From: Maratus speciosus
Taxonomy: Eukaryota > Arthropoda > Arachnida > Araneae > Salticidae
Length of the DNA stretch: 64,000 nucleotides
NCBI GenBank assembly: GCA_963932465.1
Contig: OZ010794.1
Coordinates: 439,395,502 to 439,459,501 of the forward strand
Reading direction: 5' to 3'
Within the stretch, counting starts at the first letter, position 1. Each line of letters begins with the position of its first letter. Below are positions 11,483 through 21,804 of the stretch, in pieces. The notes beneath the pieces were generated by a model that was not told where the DNA came from, searched no databases, and saw only the letters and a list, made by a program, of their open reading frames with translations. Both the position numbers and the translations under genes were made by a program.

Positions 11483-11518
11483 TTTTGGCCGCCCAGATTT
11501 GTAAAATACCCCACTGTG
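11483..11518 (-). repeat. Right 36-bp terminal inverted repeat
   Basis: It ends CCCCACTGTG, followed by the CGACG duplication at 11519-11523. It is an exact inverted copy of 9126-9161. Confidence 0.95.
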
Positions 11519-12047
11519 CGACGTGATAAAATCAGTAAAGCACAAATATCGCTGGCTTCACTTCGTTTTCAAATTAATATAGTTTGCCCCTAATCCCAAA
11601 TCTCTCTCTCAAACGGTGTTTTTTACATAGTTTTTCCTGATGATGACTTCTTAAGGTTTTTCCGCATTTTCTGAGTAGATCCAATAATTTTTATCATGAT
11701 TATCATTCCTTTTCTTCAAATTTTTGACTAAGGGTTGACAATGAAGTTCAAAGAGTTCGTCAAAGTCGGCAATAACATCAATTGGTCAATAGCGCAGTAT
11801 ATGGGTTTTCCTGTTCATATGCAGCTTCTCTTTTTCATTTTTCAACATAGTAATTTTCTTATATTATTATTTGACGATTTGTTTTCGGTATAGTAGTTTA
11901 TATACCCCTGTTATTTTATGTACCTTGTAAACAACATTTTAAAGAATATTATTTATTTGAGCCTTTAATCCAGGGGGTCCGCAAAGACAGGGAAAGTACG
12001 AAAAGGGGTCCGTGATGACTAACAGTTTAAGAACCGCTGCACTAAAC

Positions 12048-12889
12048 AATGATTAAAACATACTACACATTCTAGTAAAAAAAAAAAAGAAAGAAAAAAG
12101 AAAACTACTTGTTCATGCTGAATGGCACAGGAAGATGAGGGGAGAAAGGAAGAAAAAAACTTTGTTTTTTGGGCTTGTTAAAAGTAATGAATCTGATTTA
12201 GAAGAGAAAATCTCTGCAGGTTTCACTATGGATAAATAACCCGTCACGGATAGTTGAATATGCATTCTTCGTGAATTTTGAATCTTTTTTCTCAGAGTTA
12301 TGTAACTCATCAGATAGTGATTTCCTTCATCAGAAATTTTTCACACCTAGATTCGAATAACAAGAAAACAACACAAGGAATCGAATCACTTTGAAGAATG
12401 CAGCACCTGCACACAAGCTTTTCCTCTTTCTCAAATTAAATTGATATATAGTAGAACCTCCATAACGTAGATACCCACGTGATTAAAAAAAACATGTCGA
12501 CTTAAGCAAATACTAAAATAGCGAGCTTCTAGATAATTTCATAATAAAAAATTTATTTTAAAGAATGTTTATGTATTTTGATTTTAAAATAACAAGGAGT
12601 TCCAATCCAACCTAGGCTTACCGGGTTACAGAATATAGGAGAAAATCATATATATATATATATCTTTTTTAGTTGAAAACTGTAATAGATATTTTACATT
12701 TAATATATATGTATATATATTTGAATTTTCACTAACAATGCCAACAATAATTTTTATATGAAAAATAACAATTATGTATTAAAGGTATGTATTTATGTAT
12801 TAAGGAGGGGCTCCAAAATTAGCAAAATGTTGATATCGTTATATATGCATAGCCCCTACGAGAGAAGAGATCTAAATGTAGTTTAAAGT
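12048..12889. other. Resumed dispersed repeat, then unassigned AT-rich DNA
   Basis: 12048-12080 continues the repeat interrupted at 8839 (AATGATTAAAACAT and CATTCTAGTAAAA match 8388-8410). The rest is unassigned, with (AT)n tracts at 12648-12663 and 12704-12720. Confidence 0.5.
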
Positions 12890-13059
12890 CAGGGATGTAG
12901 TGGAGGTTATACAGAGGCATACGCCGTATACCCCTGGATTTTCTTAAGAAGCTCCGTATACTCATCTGTTTCTCAAATAAAGCTATATCGTATACTCTAG
13001 CCATGAACGTTCATGACTCTAGCGTATACCCTCTGGCTTTTTTACGACTACAACACTAA
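12890..13059. mobile_element. Second copy of the 168-bp hAT-like MITE
   Basis: It begins CAGGGATGTAGTGGAGGTTA and ends TACGACTACAACACT, matching 5007-5174 throughout. The flanks TTTAAAGT and TTTAAACT differ at one base and probably represent the 8-bp duplication. A short palindrome (ATGAACGTTCAT, 13003-13014) is specific to this copy. 13060-13450 is AT-rich without recognised features. Confidence 0.7.
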
Positions 13060-13450
13060 TTTAAACTATATATGAATGATCATAATTATAATTAAAGATA
13101 GAAAAGCATTTAGGATAGGATTAAAAATTAAAAGTATAATTAAATTAAAAAAATAAATATAATAATTACAATTTTTAACATAAGTAAAAAAAAAAAGTAA
13201 AATGATAAAATGTTCAATTGTTCAAAACAGTCGCAATTCAGAAGGAAAAGACCAACAGAGCACTTTTCAATGATAATTATACTTTTTTAATGTTAGTAGT
13301 AACAGTTTTTATGTGGCCTTTTTATTCTTATTCTTATTCTTATTAATTTTTTTTTTACAAAAGTTTCGGTTTCGATAGATTAAAAAGAATGCCAAGTTTG
13401 GCAGCTATGCTTTTGCGCATGCCCTAATGATTCATTCCAATATCAAAATA

Positions 13451-13546
13451 CAGTAAGCTCTGTCTAAGGCGGAATCGGTCGGGACTGAGAAAATTTTCCG
13501 TGGTAGACAATATTCCAGCTTATGCAAAAAAACTCCCCCACCTCCA

Positions 13547-13584
<38 letters not shown>

Positions 13585-14254
13585 GCTGATGACGTTTTTT
13601 TATTGATTTTCCCGACTCGAAAATCTGTTGAAAACTGAAATTCTGAAAGATCCTTTATCTTTATAAATAAATGAGAAACGCTATTCAATTTCTTAGTACT
13701 GCTATAATATATGCGAATTGGATGTTTACACACACAAAAAACAATAAACTTAGAGAATGAGACAGAATGGTATCATGTTGTATTTGAGTACAACCTTAAA
13801 GTATAATATATTGTACTTTAGAAAATATATATTTTGATAAATGTGCATTCTACTAGAAATAATAACTTTTAAATGCAATTTTGTATAGGAAAAAACGGCA
13901 TAAGCAAGAATTCCTTAAAAATTAAAGTTTCTGTTCTTTTGAATTAATTTTTTCGAAGTATTACACAATTTAACTAACATGCTCGACATAATGTATTTGA
14001 CTTTAGAGTATTTGACAGTTTTAAAGTTTGACAAACAAAATGCTTTTCATTTTTAAATTATACTTTTTTCCGCCTTATGCAAAATTTTGGTTTCGATGGA
14101 ACCTTAAAATCCTTTCCATTTCCGCGTCAGACAGATTCCGCCTTATGCAGCATGAATTAATGTAATTTTCTATGGGTTCGCCGGGACTTGAAAAATTTTC
14201 CGCGGTAGACAGATTTCCGGCTTGCACAGAGTCCGCCTTACACAGAATTTACTG
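13451..14254 (+). mobile_element. Pogo-like non-autonomous element, copy 1
   Basis: The left end is CAGTAAGCTCTGTCTAAGGC and the right end is the inverted ACAGAATTTACTG, both flanked by TA. Internal GGCGGAAT and CGCGGTAGACAGATTTCCGG modules repeat near the ends. A run of about 30 A lies at 13548-13578. A near full-length inverted copy is at 40056-40854 and a short derivative at 26584-26743. No transposase. 14255-15199 contains nothing recognised. Confidence 0.75.
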
Positions 14255-15203
14255 TAACTCATTAGTCATTATACCCAGCACTAAAGCACTAACCCAGGAC
14301 CAGTTTAACTCGTTATAAGGCATTTTTATTATGTTGTTAAAATGTTGAAATGATACAACGTCACCAGAATTTAATAACAAAAAATGCTATTAATAAAATA
14401 CACTATGAAAGCAAAGGTTTACTGAAATATTTGAATACCAATAAGGTATTTGGTGTTTAGCATTAAGTGGGATAAATACTTCCTACTGTCTTATAAAGGT
14501 TAAATGATTGTTAAGTATTATATCTAATTTTAATAATTAATAAATCCATCCAATTTGGATACAAAAGTTATATCATAATCTAAAATGAGCTTATTTTCAA
14601 ATGATGTAATCCAATTTGAGCTTTGGTCAATAGGGAAAAATAAATTGTATTTATTTATTTTTTTTTCATCAGAGATTAATACAATTTAATTAATTAAATT
14701 TCCAAATCCAGGGAGGACCGCACACCTCTCTGTCATTGTCACCCATATGAATGTAAAAGAAAATTAAAGGAATAATAATAATAAAAATATTGATAAAGTA
14801 AAAATATGCATTCACCATTTGAAAGTGTGTTGACGAAAACCACGTTCAAGCACCTGTACTTACGCTCAAGATAGGAAGGAGTTTCCTACACACAGGTGTT
14901 AATCTGGGGGAGGGCCTGTTTCCCGTGGGAGAAGGGAAGCGATTAAAAGGGAAAAAAAATAGTAACGACCAAATCCTGTTCAGGTCATTCAACAGTAAAT
15001 TAGGGCATTTTATAACATTTTTTTTTATGAGTATAGACTCTTCTAATTAGTTTAAAATCTATTTTAAGAAGGTATTTGTTGGTATTATTTATAACATAAA
15101 AGTAGACTGCGAAGAAGTCAACAAGATTGAGGTAACAAGAGCTGCAAACGCTCCTTACTTTGGAGTAACAATGTTGTCGACTAGAAAACTTCGCTTTGTT
15201 TAA

Positions 15204-15719
15204 CCCTTTATGTACTGAATTATGAATTCATCAAAATTTTATCTTCTAAAGCATTTTTCGTGAATTGTTTAAACTACATTGGAAGATTTACATAAACATT
15301 TGATAAATTTTAGAAGGATTTTAGACTGATTGAAGGATTTAGAAGGATTAATTAAATTTGAATTTATAGGGATTTAATAACACCACTCAAATCTTTTATT
15401 TCAAATATTTTTCTTAGTATTTTGTAGAATTAGGAAATGCACAAATATAATGTTCTTACAACAGAAATATAGAAATATTTCAGAATTGAAAATCCCCCCC
15501 CCCCCCCCAATGCCCAGAAAGCTGAAAAGATGGAAAGGCAAAAGAAATCATCCTTTTTAAAATATTTTTGTTTTGTGTAACCAATAATGTTTTTGGAACA
15601 AGATAAAGTAATGTATCTATAACCAATTGTAAACTGTATTACAACTAATCGATGTATTAAATGAATTTTATAACAAGTTATCTTAATGGTACTTATAAGT
15701 ACCGTCAGTAGATAAAGGG
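15204..15719 (+). mobile_element. PiggyBac-like MITE, copy 1
   Basis: It starts CCCTTTATGTACTGAATTAT after TTAA (15200-15203) and ends CAGTAGATAAAGGG, followed by CTAA, one base off TTAA. It is 516 bp, exactly the length of the inverted copy at 40996-41511. It contains a C-run near 15486. CCCTTT ends at a TTAA site are characteristic of piggyBac-type elements. Confidence 0.8.
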
Positions 15720-16044
15720 CTAATCAAGAAATTCTGTGTTTATATAAGACAAATATTAGGAGAAAGTGTCGTACCTTGAACATATATGTACCTTGGACCT
15801 ACACAGTTTTTAGCTCTATCTATTGGATTTGTATTTAGTATAGGATTTGGATTTGTATTATTGGATTTAGTTTGTCCACATCCTATAAAATGCTATACCT
15901 TCTCTCATTTGTAACTCTTACGAATTGTTTAATTATTCAGAAATTCAATTCGATGAAAGAAAACTATGCACTTTTATATTTTTGAAGTTCGGATTAAAAA
16001 CTGTCATATTACTGGTTTTGTTTTAATTTTTATTGCTTACCACT
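15720..16044. other. Unassigned, with short ATTTGGATTTGTATT repeats
   Basis: The only structure seen is a local repetition of GGATTTGTATT/AGGATTTGGATTTG near 15825-15870. No gene. Confidence 0.4.
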
Positions 16045-18213
16045 AGAGACCGACCGAAAATTCGGTTTCGTCTTCGGGCCCCCCAAATCAGATTTTTGGT
16101 GAAAATGCTGCCGAAACTATCTGTATTCCAAAAATCTCGTTTCTTCCTTCGGAAAATTTCAACATGACTCATTGATTTGAGCTGTATCGGCTCAAATGAG
16201 ACACTTTTTATTTATTGCTATATGAACTTCACTGCTTATGTGCAAATTATAAAGCAAGTAATGGAATATATGACTAAACTTTGAAGACGCTTTTCACGTG
16301 CTCATTACAAGCTGCAGACTTAACAGTAATAGGAAATTCTTAATTTGAAACCGCTGAAGTGTTTTGAATACTCTTTAAAAGGGTTCTAGTATAACAGATG
16401 ATCCTTTAGAAAAATCTTTAAAAAAGATAAATACACATAAAGTACACATAAAGCATTTTTTAATTAGATGATATTCGTATAATTAGAAAACCATTCTGTG
16501 TCGTTGATGAATTAATTACATTTTACGTTATATGAAAATAAAAAGTTTTGGTCAGGGGCACAGACAGTCAATTTGGGCCACACGTATAATGGACCTCGTT
16601 ATCCCGGCACCCGGGTTTCACGTCACACCGCTTATCACGACAGTTTTTCAAGGTCCCGACTTTCTGTATGATTTTAATGAAAATAAACTCCGGATTTTAC
16701 GTCGTTGAATAATTTTCAACTCCGGATATCCCGACGGTTTAGGAAAATTGTCCATTTTTCATAATCCATCTTATAAGCATGGAAATTAATCGGTAAGAAA
16801 AGTCTTAGTCAAACTTTTCACAAAAGTGTCTAAAATACTCATTGAGATAAATGAGAATTTTTTCTTCAATCTTTATCTAAATAAATAAACCTACACACTA
16901 TGAATAACCCACTAAAGCGTTAGATAGACTTATCAGTCTACTCACGGTCTTTTTGTTCTGGTCAAACGGCGCTTTCTTATGGCCCTTTCATCCGACTAAA
17001 ACCGAAGCATTGCATTGCATTGGAACGGTCTGGAATTATCTAACATCCATGTCTGAACCAATGAATATTGATTACAATTCATTGTATAATATTGAAAAAA
17101 GAATTGTAGGCAGAGTTGGGCAGTATCGAAAATACATATGTATTTCAAATACATTTTCAAAATACATTTGTAATTTGTATTTTAAAACATTTAAAACAAA
17201 TGCATTTTGGTAATGTATTTTAAAATGCTTTTTCAAAGTATTTTGTATTTTCAAAATACTCAAAATACATTCCTCCCGATTTCAAGCTGTCGTGTCTAAA
17301 CCGCAGATCCTAGATTTGCAGCAGGGAAACACATGCCTGTCTGTTTTGAATAATTTTCGAATTCGTTTCTGGAAGTTTATATGTACACATTGTTTAACAT
17401 TTGATACGATGTACGATAAGCATATTAATGAATCGGATGTTAACTTCTGCCAGAAGTATTTTTGATGATTAGTCACAAACATAGTTTTTATAATTCATAA
17501 CATTCAATGAGAATTACAAAAAATTGTGTGAAAATTGTTGTATAGTGCAGGTGTTACCTATTTAAAATACATTAGAAGTGTAGTGCTGTTAGTTTCCGCA
17601 CAGGCTCATGGAAATAACTGCTAACACACAATATGTGCTATTAGGCATGAAATATTTTTAATGTTCTCTTGATGATAATTAAAAAAAAAAAAATGAAAAT
17701 ACTAGCAGTATAAAACAAGATGTTCGATCGTAGGTTAAATTTTTGAATGACAAAACAAACTTCAAAACCTATTTAAAGGTAAGGTATTAGTCTTAAAACC
17801 ATCATATATTGATTTTAAGATTATTTTCTAGTTTCTTAGTACTCATTCCATCGAGGTTCTAATATGATTTACCATACCTTTGATATACATTTAATTGGGA
17901 TTGAACTTTAATATAAAAGTAGTTCAATTTATTTACAAAGTATGCAAATGTGCATTAAACTGTATTGTGTATTTATACAGAGTATATTAGATATTAGATG
18001 TTTAAATGCGGATTTGGCTTTATTATAGTTAAGCATTTACACGGTGACTTGGCATTTCAAAACTTTTTGATGCTTCATTTTTTATTTGACATGTGCGAAG
18101 CTAACCCTGGCTTCCTGGTTTACAGAACATACTAATTGATGTACAAAACATAGATGAAAATCATTTAAATTGAAAACTCTAATACATTTTTTATGTTTAT
18201 TTTTTTTCTCTAA

Positions 18214-18257
18214 CAACACACACACACACACACACACACAAAAAAAAAAAAAAAAAT
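18214..18257. repeat. (CA)n microsatellite followed by A-run
   Basis: About 14 CA units are followed by a run of about 17 A. Confidence 0.9.
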
Positions 18258-19252
18258 TATATGAAAAATATAAATTATGCATTTAAACAAAGTTTTGATA
18301 TTTATTAAAAACAGTACTTTCGCATTAGCTACATGTCAAAGATTAATAGCCAAATAAATAGTCAAAGAATTTACTAATTATGGCTGCGTTTTTTATTCTA
18401 CTTATTTGAGTGGTAGTTCGATTATATGTCGGTTACATCTGTATTTATGTATTTATTTTGATGAACTTATAATATCGTTATCAAATATTACCCAGGGACA
18501 AATGATAAACTTATTTACACCATTTTAACTGCATACAGGTAAATCTTCCACAATCGGGCTGCACTCGATATAGATTATTTTTTTAAATAATGCTCGTTTT
18601 GTTTTAAACTATAGCAAATCCATAAATTAAGATAGTTTTCAAACAAACTGCATTTAAAAGTAGATTTTTTATCTATTCGATAGTGTAAAACTGCAATGAT
18701 TAGACGTTAATAGACTTGCTAAAAAGAGAAAATTATTACTCAGATCGTTGCCATGGTCAATATGGCATCAGCATTACTCATGGAAATGTTTTTGTTTTAT
18801 AATACAGACCAGCGATCTCAGTAAGATTAAAAATGCCCGATATACTGCGCAGTGTATAGCACATAGGCGAAAATCATTTTTTAATTGAAAACTAATAAAT
18901 ATTTTTAATTTAGTATATTTCCCTGGATTTCTAACCAACTGTACCGAAAAAGCATTTATGAGACTTTTTTATTAGCCACATACCAGATTGGAAATTTCGT
19001 TATAGAATATTACACATAAACAAACAAATGCTCAATTGCATCGTTATTTTAAGTGCAAAGGTTAATCTTCCGTAATTACGTCTCACGAATATTTGCGAGA
19101 TGGGTCTAAAAAAATTCAAGCTTTGAAAATTGTTATAAAAATCCTTAAAAGCTGGGTAAATTGCGATACATTTTTTAAAGAAATCGCCTTCGAAAGTATT
19201 TTTTTTTTCTATTCCATTAGTTGTGACTATTAATATGAAATTAGTCTTCACG

Positions 19253-19346
19253 GACATCTTTTTTGCTTTATAATATAGATTCACGGACATCTTTTTCGCT
19301 TTATAATGTAGATTCACGGGCATCTTTTTTGCTTTATAATACAGAT
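19253..19346. repeat. About 33-bp triplication
   Basis: CGGACATCTTTTTTGCTTTA and ATAATATAGATT recur three times. It encodes a repeated KAKKMSV-like peptide on the minus strand only by accident. Confidence 0.8.
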
Positions 19347-19754
19347 TGTTTGTAAAATAATTAACACAGTTAAGATATAAATTAGCTGAGCAAATTTTTT
19401 ATCGCAAAACTGTATCTTGATTCTTTTCAGAATTTCAATAGAAAACGAAAATGGAAATTTTAACCAATTACAAATATGTTATTAATTTAATTAATCACAA
19501 GCACATACATCTTAGAAAGACACATCATTATGTATGTGTGAGTATGTGCTGTGCATGTGTTTGTTTAAAATAAAATCGCAAATATTATTAAAACATTATT
19601 TTGTATGGTTTTATAACTAATAATAGTCATAGGCGTTTATTCATTATTAACTGATGTTGTTATTTACGTATTAAAAGTTTGAAAACCGAGATTATTGTTC
19701 ATTGTACAGAGAGTTTCAAATTGTTTAATATTTGTTTTTTAAATTAATTGAAAA

Positions 19755-20005
19755 TATATCAAGAAAATATTTTTTACGATAATAAATGTAATATAGTTTT
19801 ATAATATAAATGATGAAGATATTCAATGTGTTATGAACGTTTAAGTTATTTTAATTCAGTGACTTATTCACAACCAGTTATGTGTCAAGAAAATATTTTT
19901 TAATATAATAAATGTAATATAGTTTCATAATAAAAATGATGAAGATATTCAATGTGTTGTGAACGTTTAAGTTATTTTAATTCAGTGACTTATTCACAAC
20001 CAGTT
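19755..20005. repeat. 126-bp tandem duplication
   Basis: TCAAGAAAATATTTTT at 19759 recurs at 19885. Both copies run to ATTCACAACCAGTT with few differences. Confidence 0.9.
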
Positions 20006-20716
20006 GGGTAGACCGTTGCGGCACCCTCTTATGGGACCATGATAATGCTCCCCCCCCCCCCCCCCTCCTTAAACTGTAAAATTACCTCCCCAAAAAACAC
20101 TTTGCATCAATAAATTTTTAAAATTTCGAAATGTATTTTGTATTTTAAATGTATTTTGAAAATACATGTATTTTGTATTTGGAACTTTTTAATTGTGAAA
20201 AGTATTTTGTAATTTGTATTTTAGATTCTAAAACCAATGTATTTTGTATCGAAAATGGTTTTTCGGTGTATTTTGCCCAACTCTGATTGTAGGAAACACA
20301 TCTAGGGATAAGCAAACCTTAATTCATCAATATTTCATGTAACAATTACAAAAAAGTCATCATAAATCTGACTTTTATTCTTTTCAATTTTGTTTTTGTG
20401 TTTATTTTGTTTCATCATAATGTTTTATTGCTTAAAACTGCAAGAACAGCTATGAATTTAAAATTTTCTTAAATCTGCTAAAAACACAGCTTTTTATAAC
20501 CATATTTTTCTCCAACTCCGGTTACCGCGACACTCCGCTTATGATGGTACTTCATTCTAGTCTGTCGGAATAACGAGATTCGACTGTATTTATGCATGCA
20601 TCAATTTCTTAAAAAAAATTTGGACATTTTCGTTTTCGGCCGAAAGTAGGAAGATTACCGAAATTCGGTTTCAGCTACCGTTTCGGTCTTAAAAACCTGT
20701 TTCGGTCGATGCTTAC

Positions 20717-21804
20717 TTATCACCTTGCCTGGCTATTTGCTATTCTAGATCGCGCAACACTAGTCGATAGTGAAACCAACTTTGTTCAAGAGTTTGCTTT
20801 CTTTGCTACACTTTCATTTTAATATAATAATTAAAAAGAGAAAAAGAAACTTTTAGTCTTTTCCGTTGGTTATTTTAGTGACGCAGCTGTTGAGTGAAAT
20901 AGAAACAAACAGTGCAAGACGAGTCAGATAGCAATCAGTTGTAACAACGGTGAGATAACATGTGGCTGGTACGCAGTTATCAAAGGCAAAGGATCATCTG
21001 TTTGTTTTTTCCTGATAATGGAGTTCGGTTGTAACAGTTTGTGACCAAAAGCACTGAAATAAATCCGAACAAAAGAAGAAATAAATTTAAATCTTCATAG
21101 CGGAAAAGCTGATATTTTAATTTCGTGTAACCGCTATGGTTCCAAAGCAGACAATAAACAAGCAACAATTTATTAGTTAAAAAAATAAAATAAAATAAAA
21201 TAAAATACTAAAAATGACACATGACTCATCAGTTACTTGGTTCAAACCGACAGAAAACAAATGAAAAGAAAAGCATAGATTCCACATTCCACTTTTATGT
21301 TATAATTTTCAATATTTAGAGCTGTACGATAAAAACTGCAGCTTTGCACGCGTGGCTGTTGAAATATGCCAAGTGGCTTTTTATTACTTATTATATTAGA
21401 AATTATGACTTAAACCAGAAATGCGGTAAGTTTGACTCTGAAAGCTTCATTTCTCTGTTTCTCTCTCTCTCGCATTTCGGCTAATCTCATCTCGATGATT
21501 TTTCCGGCATCTCCACTAGTGGCTTCTTGATGATTCTTCTCGCGCTTTTCAACATTTCATATGTTGGCCGAGAATGAAAAATCAATTTTCTTCGCTTCTC
21601 GATATGTTGTTCTCGATAATAGTCTTTTCACACGTTGGCCGAGAACGAGAAATCAATTTCTCGTCCTCGGCAGAAAAGATATGTGAGAAGATTTATCGAG
21701 AAGAGATAGATATACTAAGGGACGAGATAGAGAAAGAGGCATGACCAATGAGCTGTAAAATGAAGCCGTAATTTCCAAAGTTTCTCTTATTTTAGCCCTA
21801 CATG
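20717..21804. other. Unassigned; local CGAGAA duplication
   Basis: No gene or element end was recognised. 21540-21670 contains a twofold repeat of GTTGGCCGAGAA with AAATCAAT...TTCTCG, next to CT-rich sequence (21455-21475). An AAAAT repeat lies at 21182-21208. Confidence 0.35.

Larger units (their letters stand above)
9126..11518 (-). mobile_element. Transib-type DNA transposon with CACAGTG termini
   Basis: The element is 2393 bp. Its ends (9126-9161 and 11483-11518) are perfect 36-bp inverted repeats starting CACAGTGGGGTATTTTACAA; identity stops right after base 36. CGACG flanks both sides. It contains a minus-strand split transposase gene (11247 to 9587), an intron and a 33-bp tandem repeat (9295-9485). 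The TIR start equals the V(D)J recombination-signal heptamer, and the duplication length matches that of RAG and Transib transposition. The gene is internally deleted, so this copy is non-autonomous. The perfect ends suggest recent activity or mobilisation in trans. Confidence 0.9.
8840..12039. mobile_element. hAT-like element carrying a nested Transib
   Basis: The left end is CAGTGGTACTTAAACTG; the right end, reverse-complemented, is CAGCGGTTCTTAAACTG. Near both ends are GGGGTCCGTGA and GGTCCGC blocks. The 8-bp flanks CACTAAAC at 8832-8839 and 12040-12047 are identical. The homologous repeat at about 8380 has only one CACTAAAC, so the empty site is visible in the same window. Without the nested element and its 5-bp duplication it is about 0.8 kb and has no evident transposase. 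A hAT-type assignment follows from the CAG ends and 8-bp duplication. Confidence 0.85.
17111..20285. mobile_element. hAT-like element nested in the pogo-like element
   Basis: It starts CAGAGTTGGGCAGTATCGAA and ends GTATTTTGCCCAACTCTG. The 8-bp flank ATTGTAGG occurs at 17103-17110 and 20286-20293. Both ends are rich in AAATACATTTGTATTTT-type sequence. It is 3175 bp, but no transposase frame was found, so the interior probably holds further decayed insertions. Confidence 0.85.
16587..20586. mobile_element. Pogo-like element nested in the MITE
   Basis: The right end, reverse-complemented, is CAGTCGAATCTCGTTATTCC. The left end carries the related ATGGACCTCGTTATCCCGGC but has lost a clean CAGT start. 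TA borders both sides. Sequence near the ends (ACTCCGG..., CCGCTTAT) is symmetrically repeated. No transposase is visible. It is split in turn by 17111-20285. Confidence 0.6.
16045..20716. mobile_element. 'GACCGAAA' MITE, copy 2, interrupted by nested elements
   Basis: Outer parts 16045-16586 and 20587-20716 together reproduce the reverse complement of 5904-6702. The left end is AGAGACCGACCGAAA and the right end contains AAACCTGTTTCGGTCGAT. The interrupted point in the intact copy reads ...CCACACTATAATTAA, so the interruption is at a TA. The intervening 4 kb is a pogo-like element. Confidence 0.7.

Noticed and set aside
17111..20285. Autonomous hAT transposase inside the 3.2-kb element
   Set aside because: No frame longer than about 107 codons and no hAT dimerisation or catalytic motif seen.
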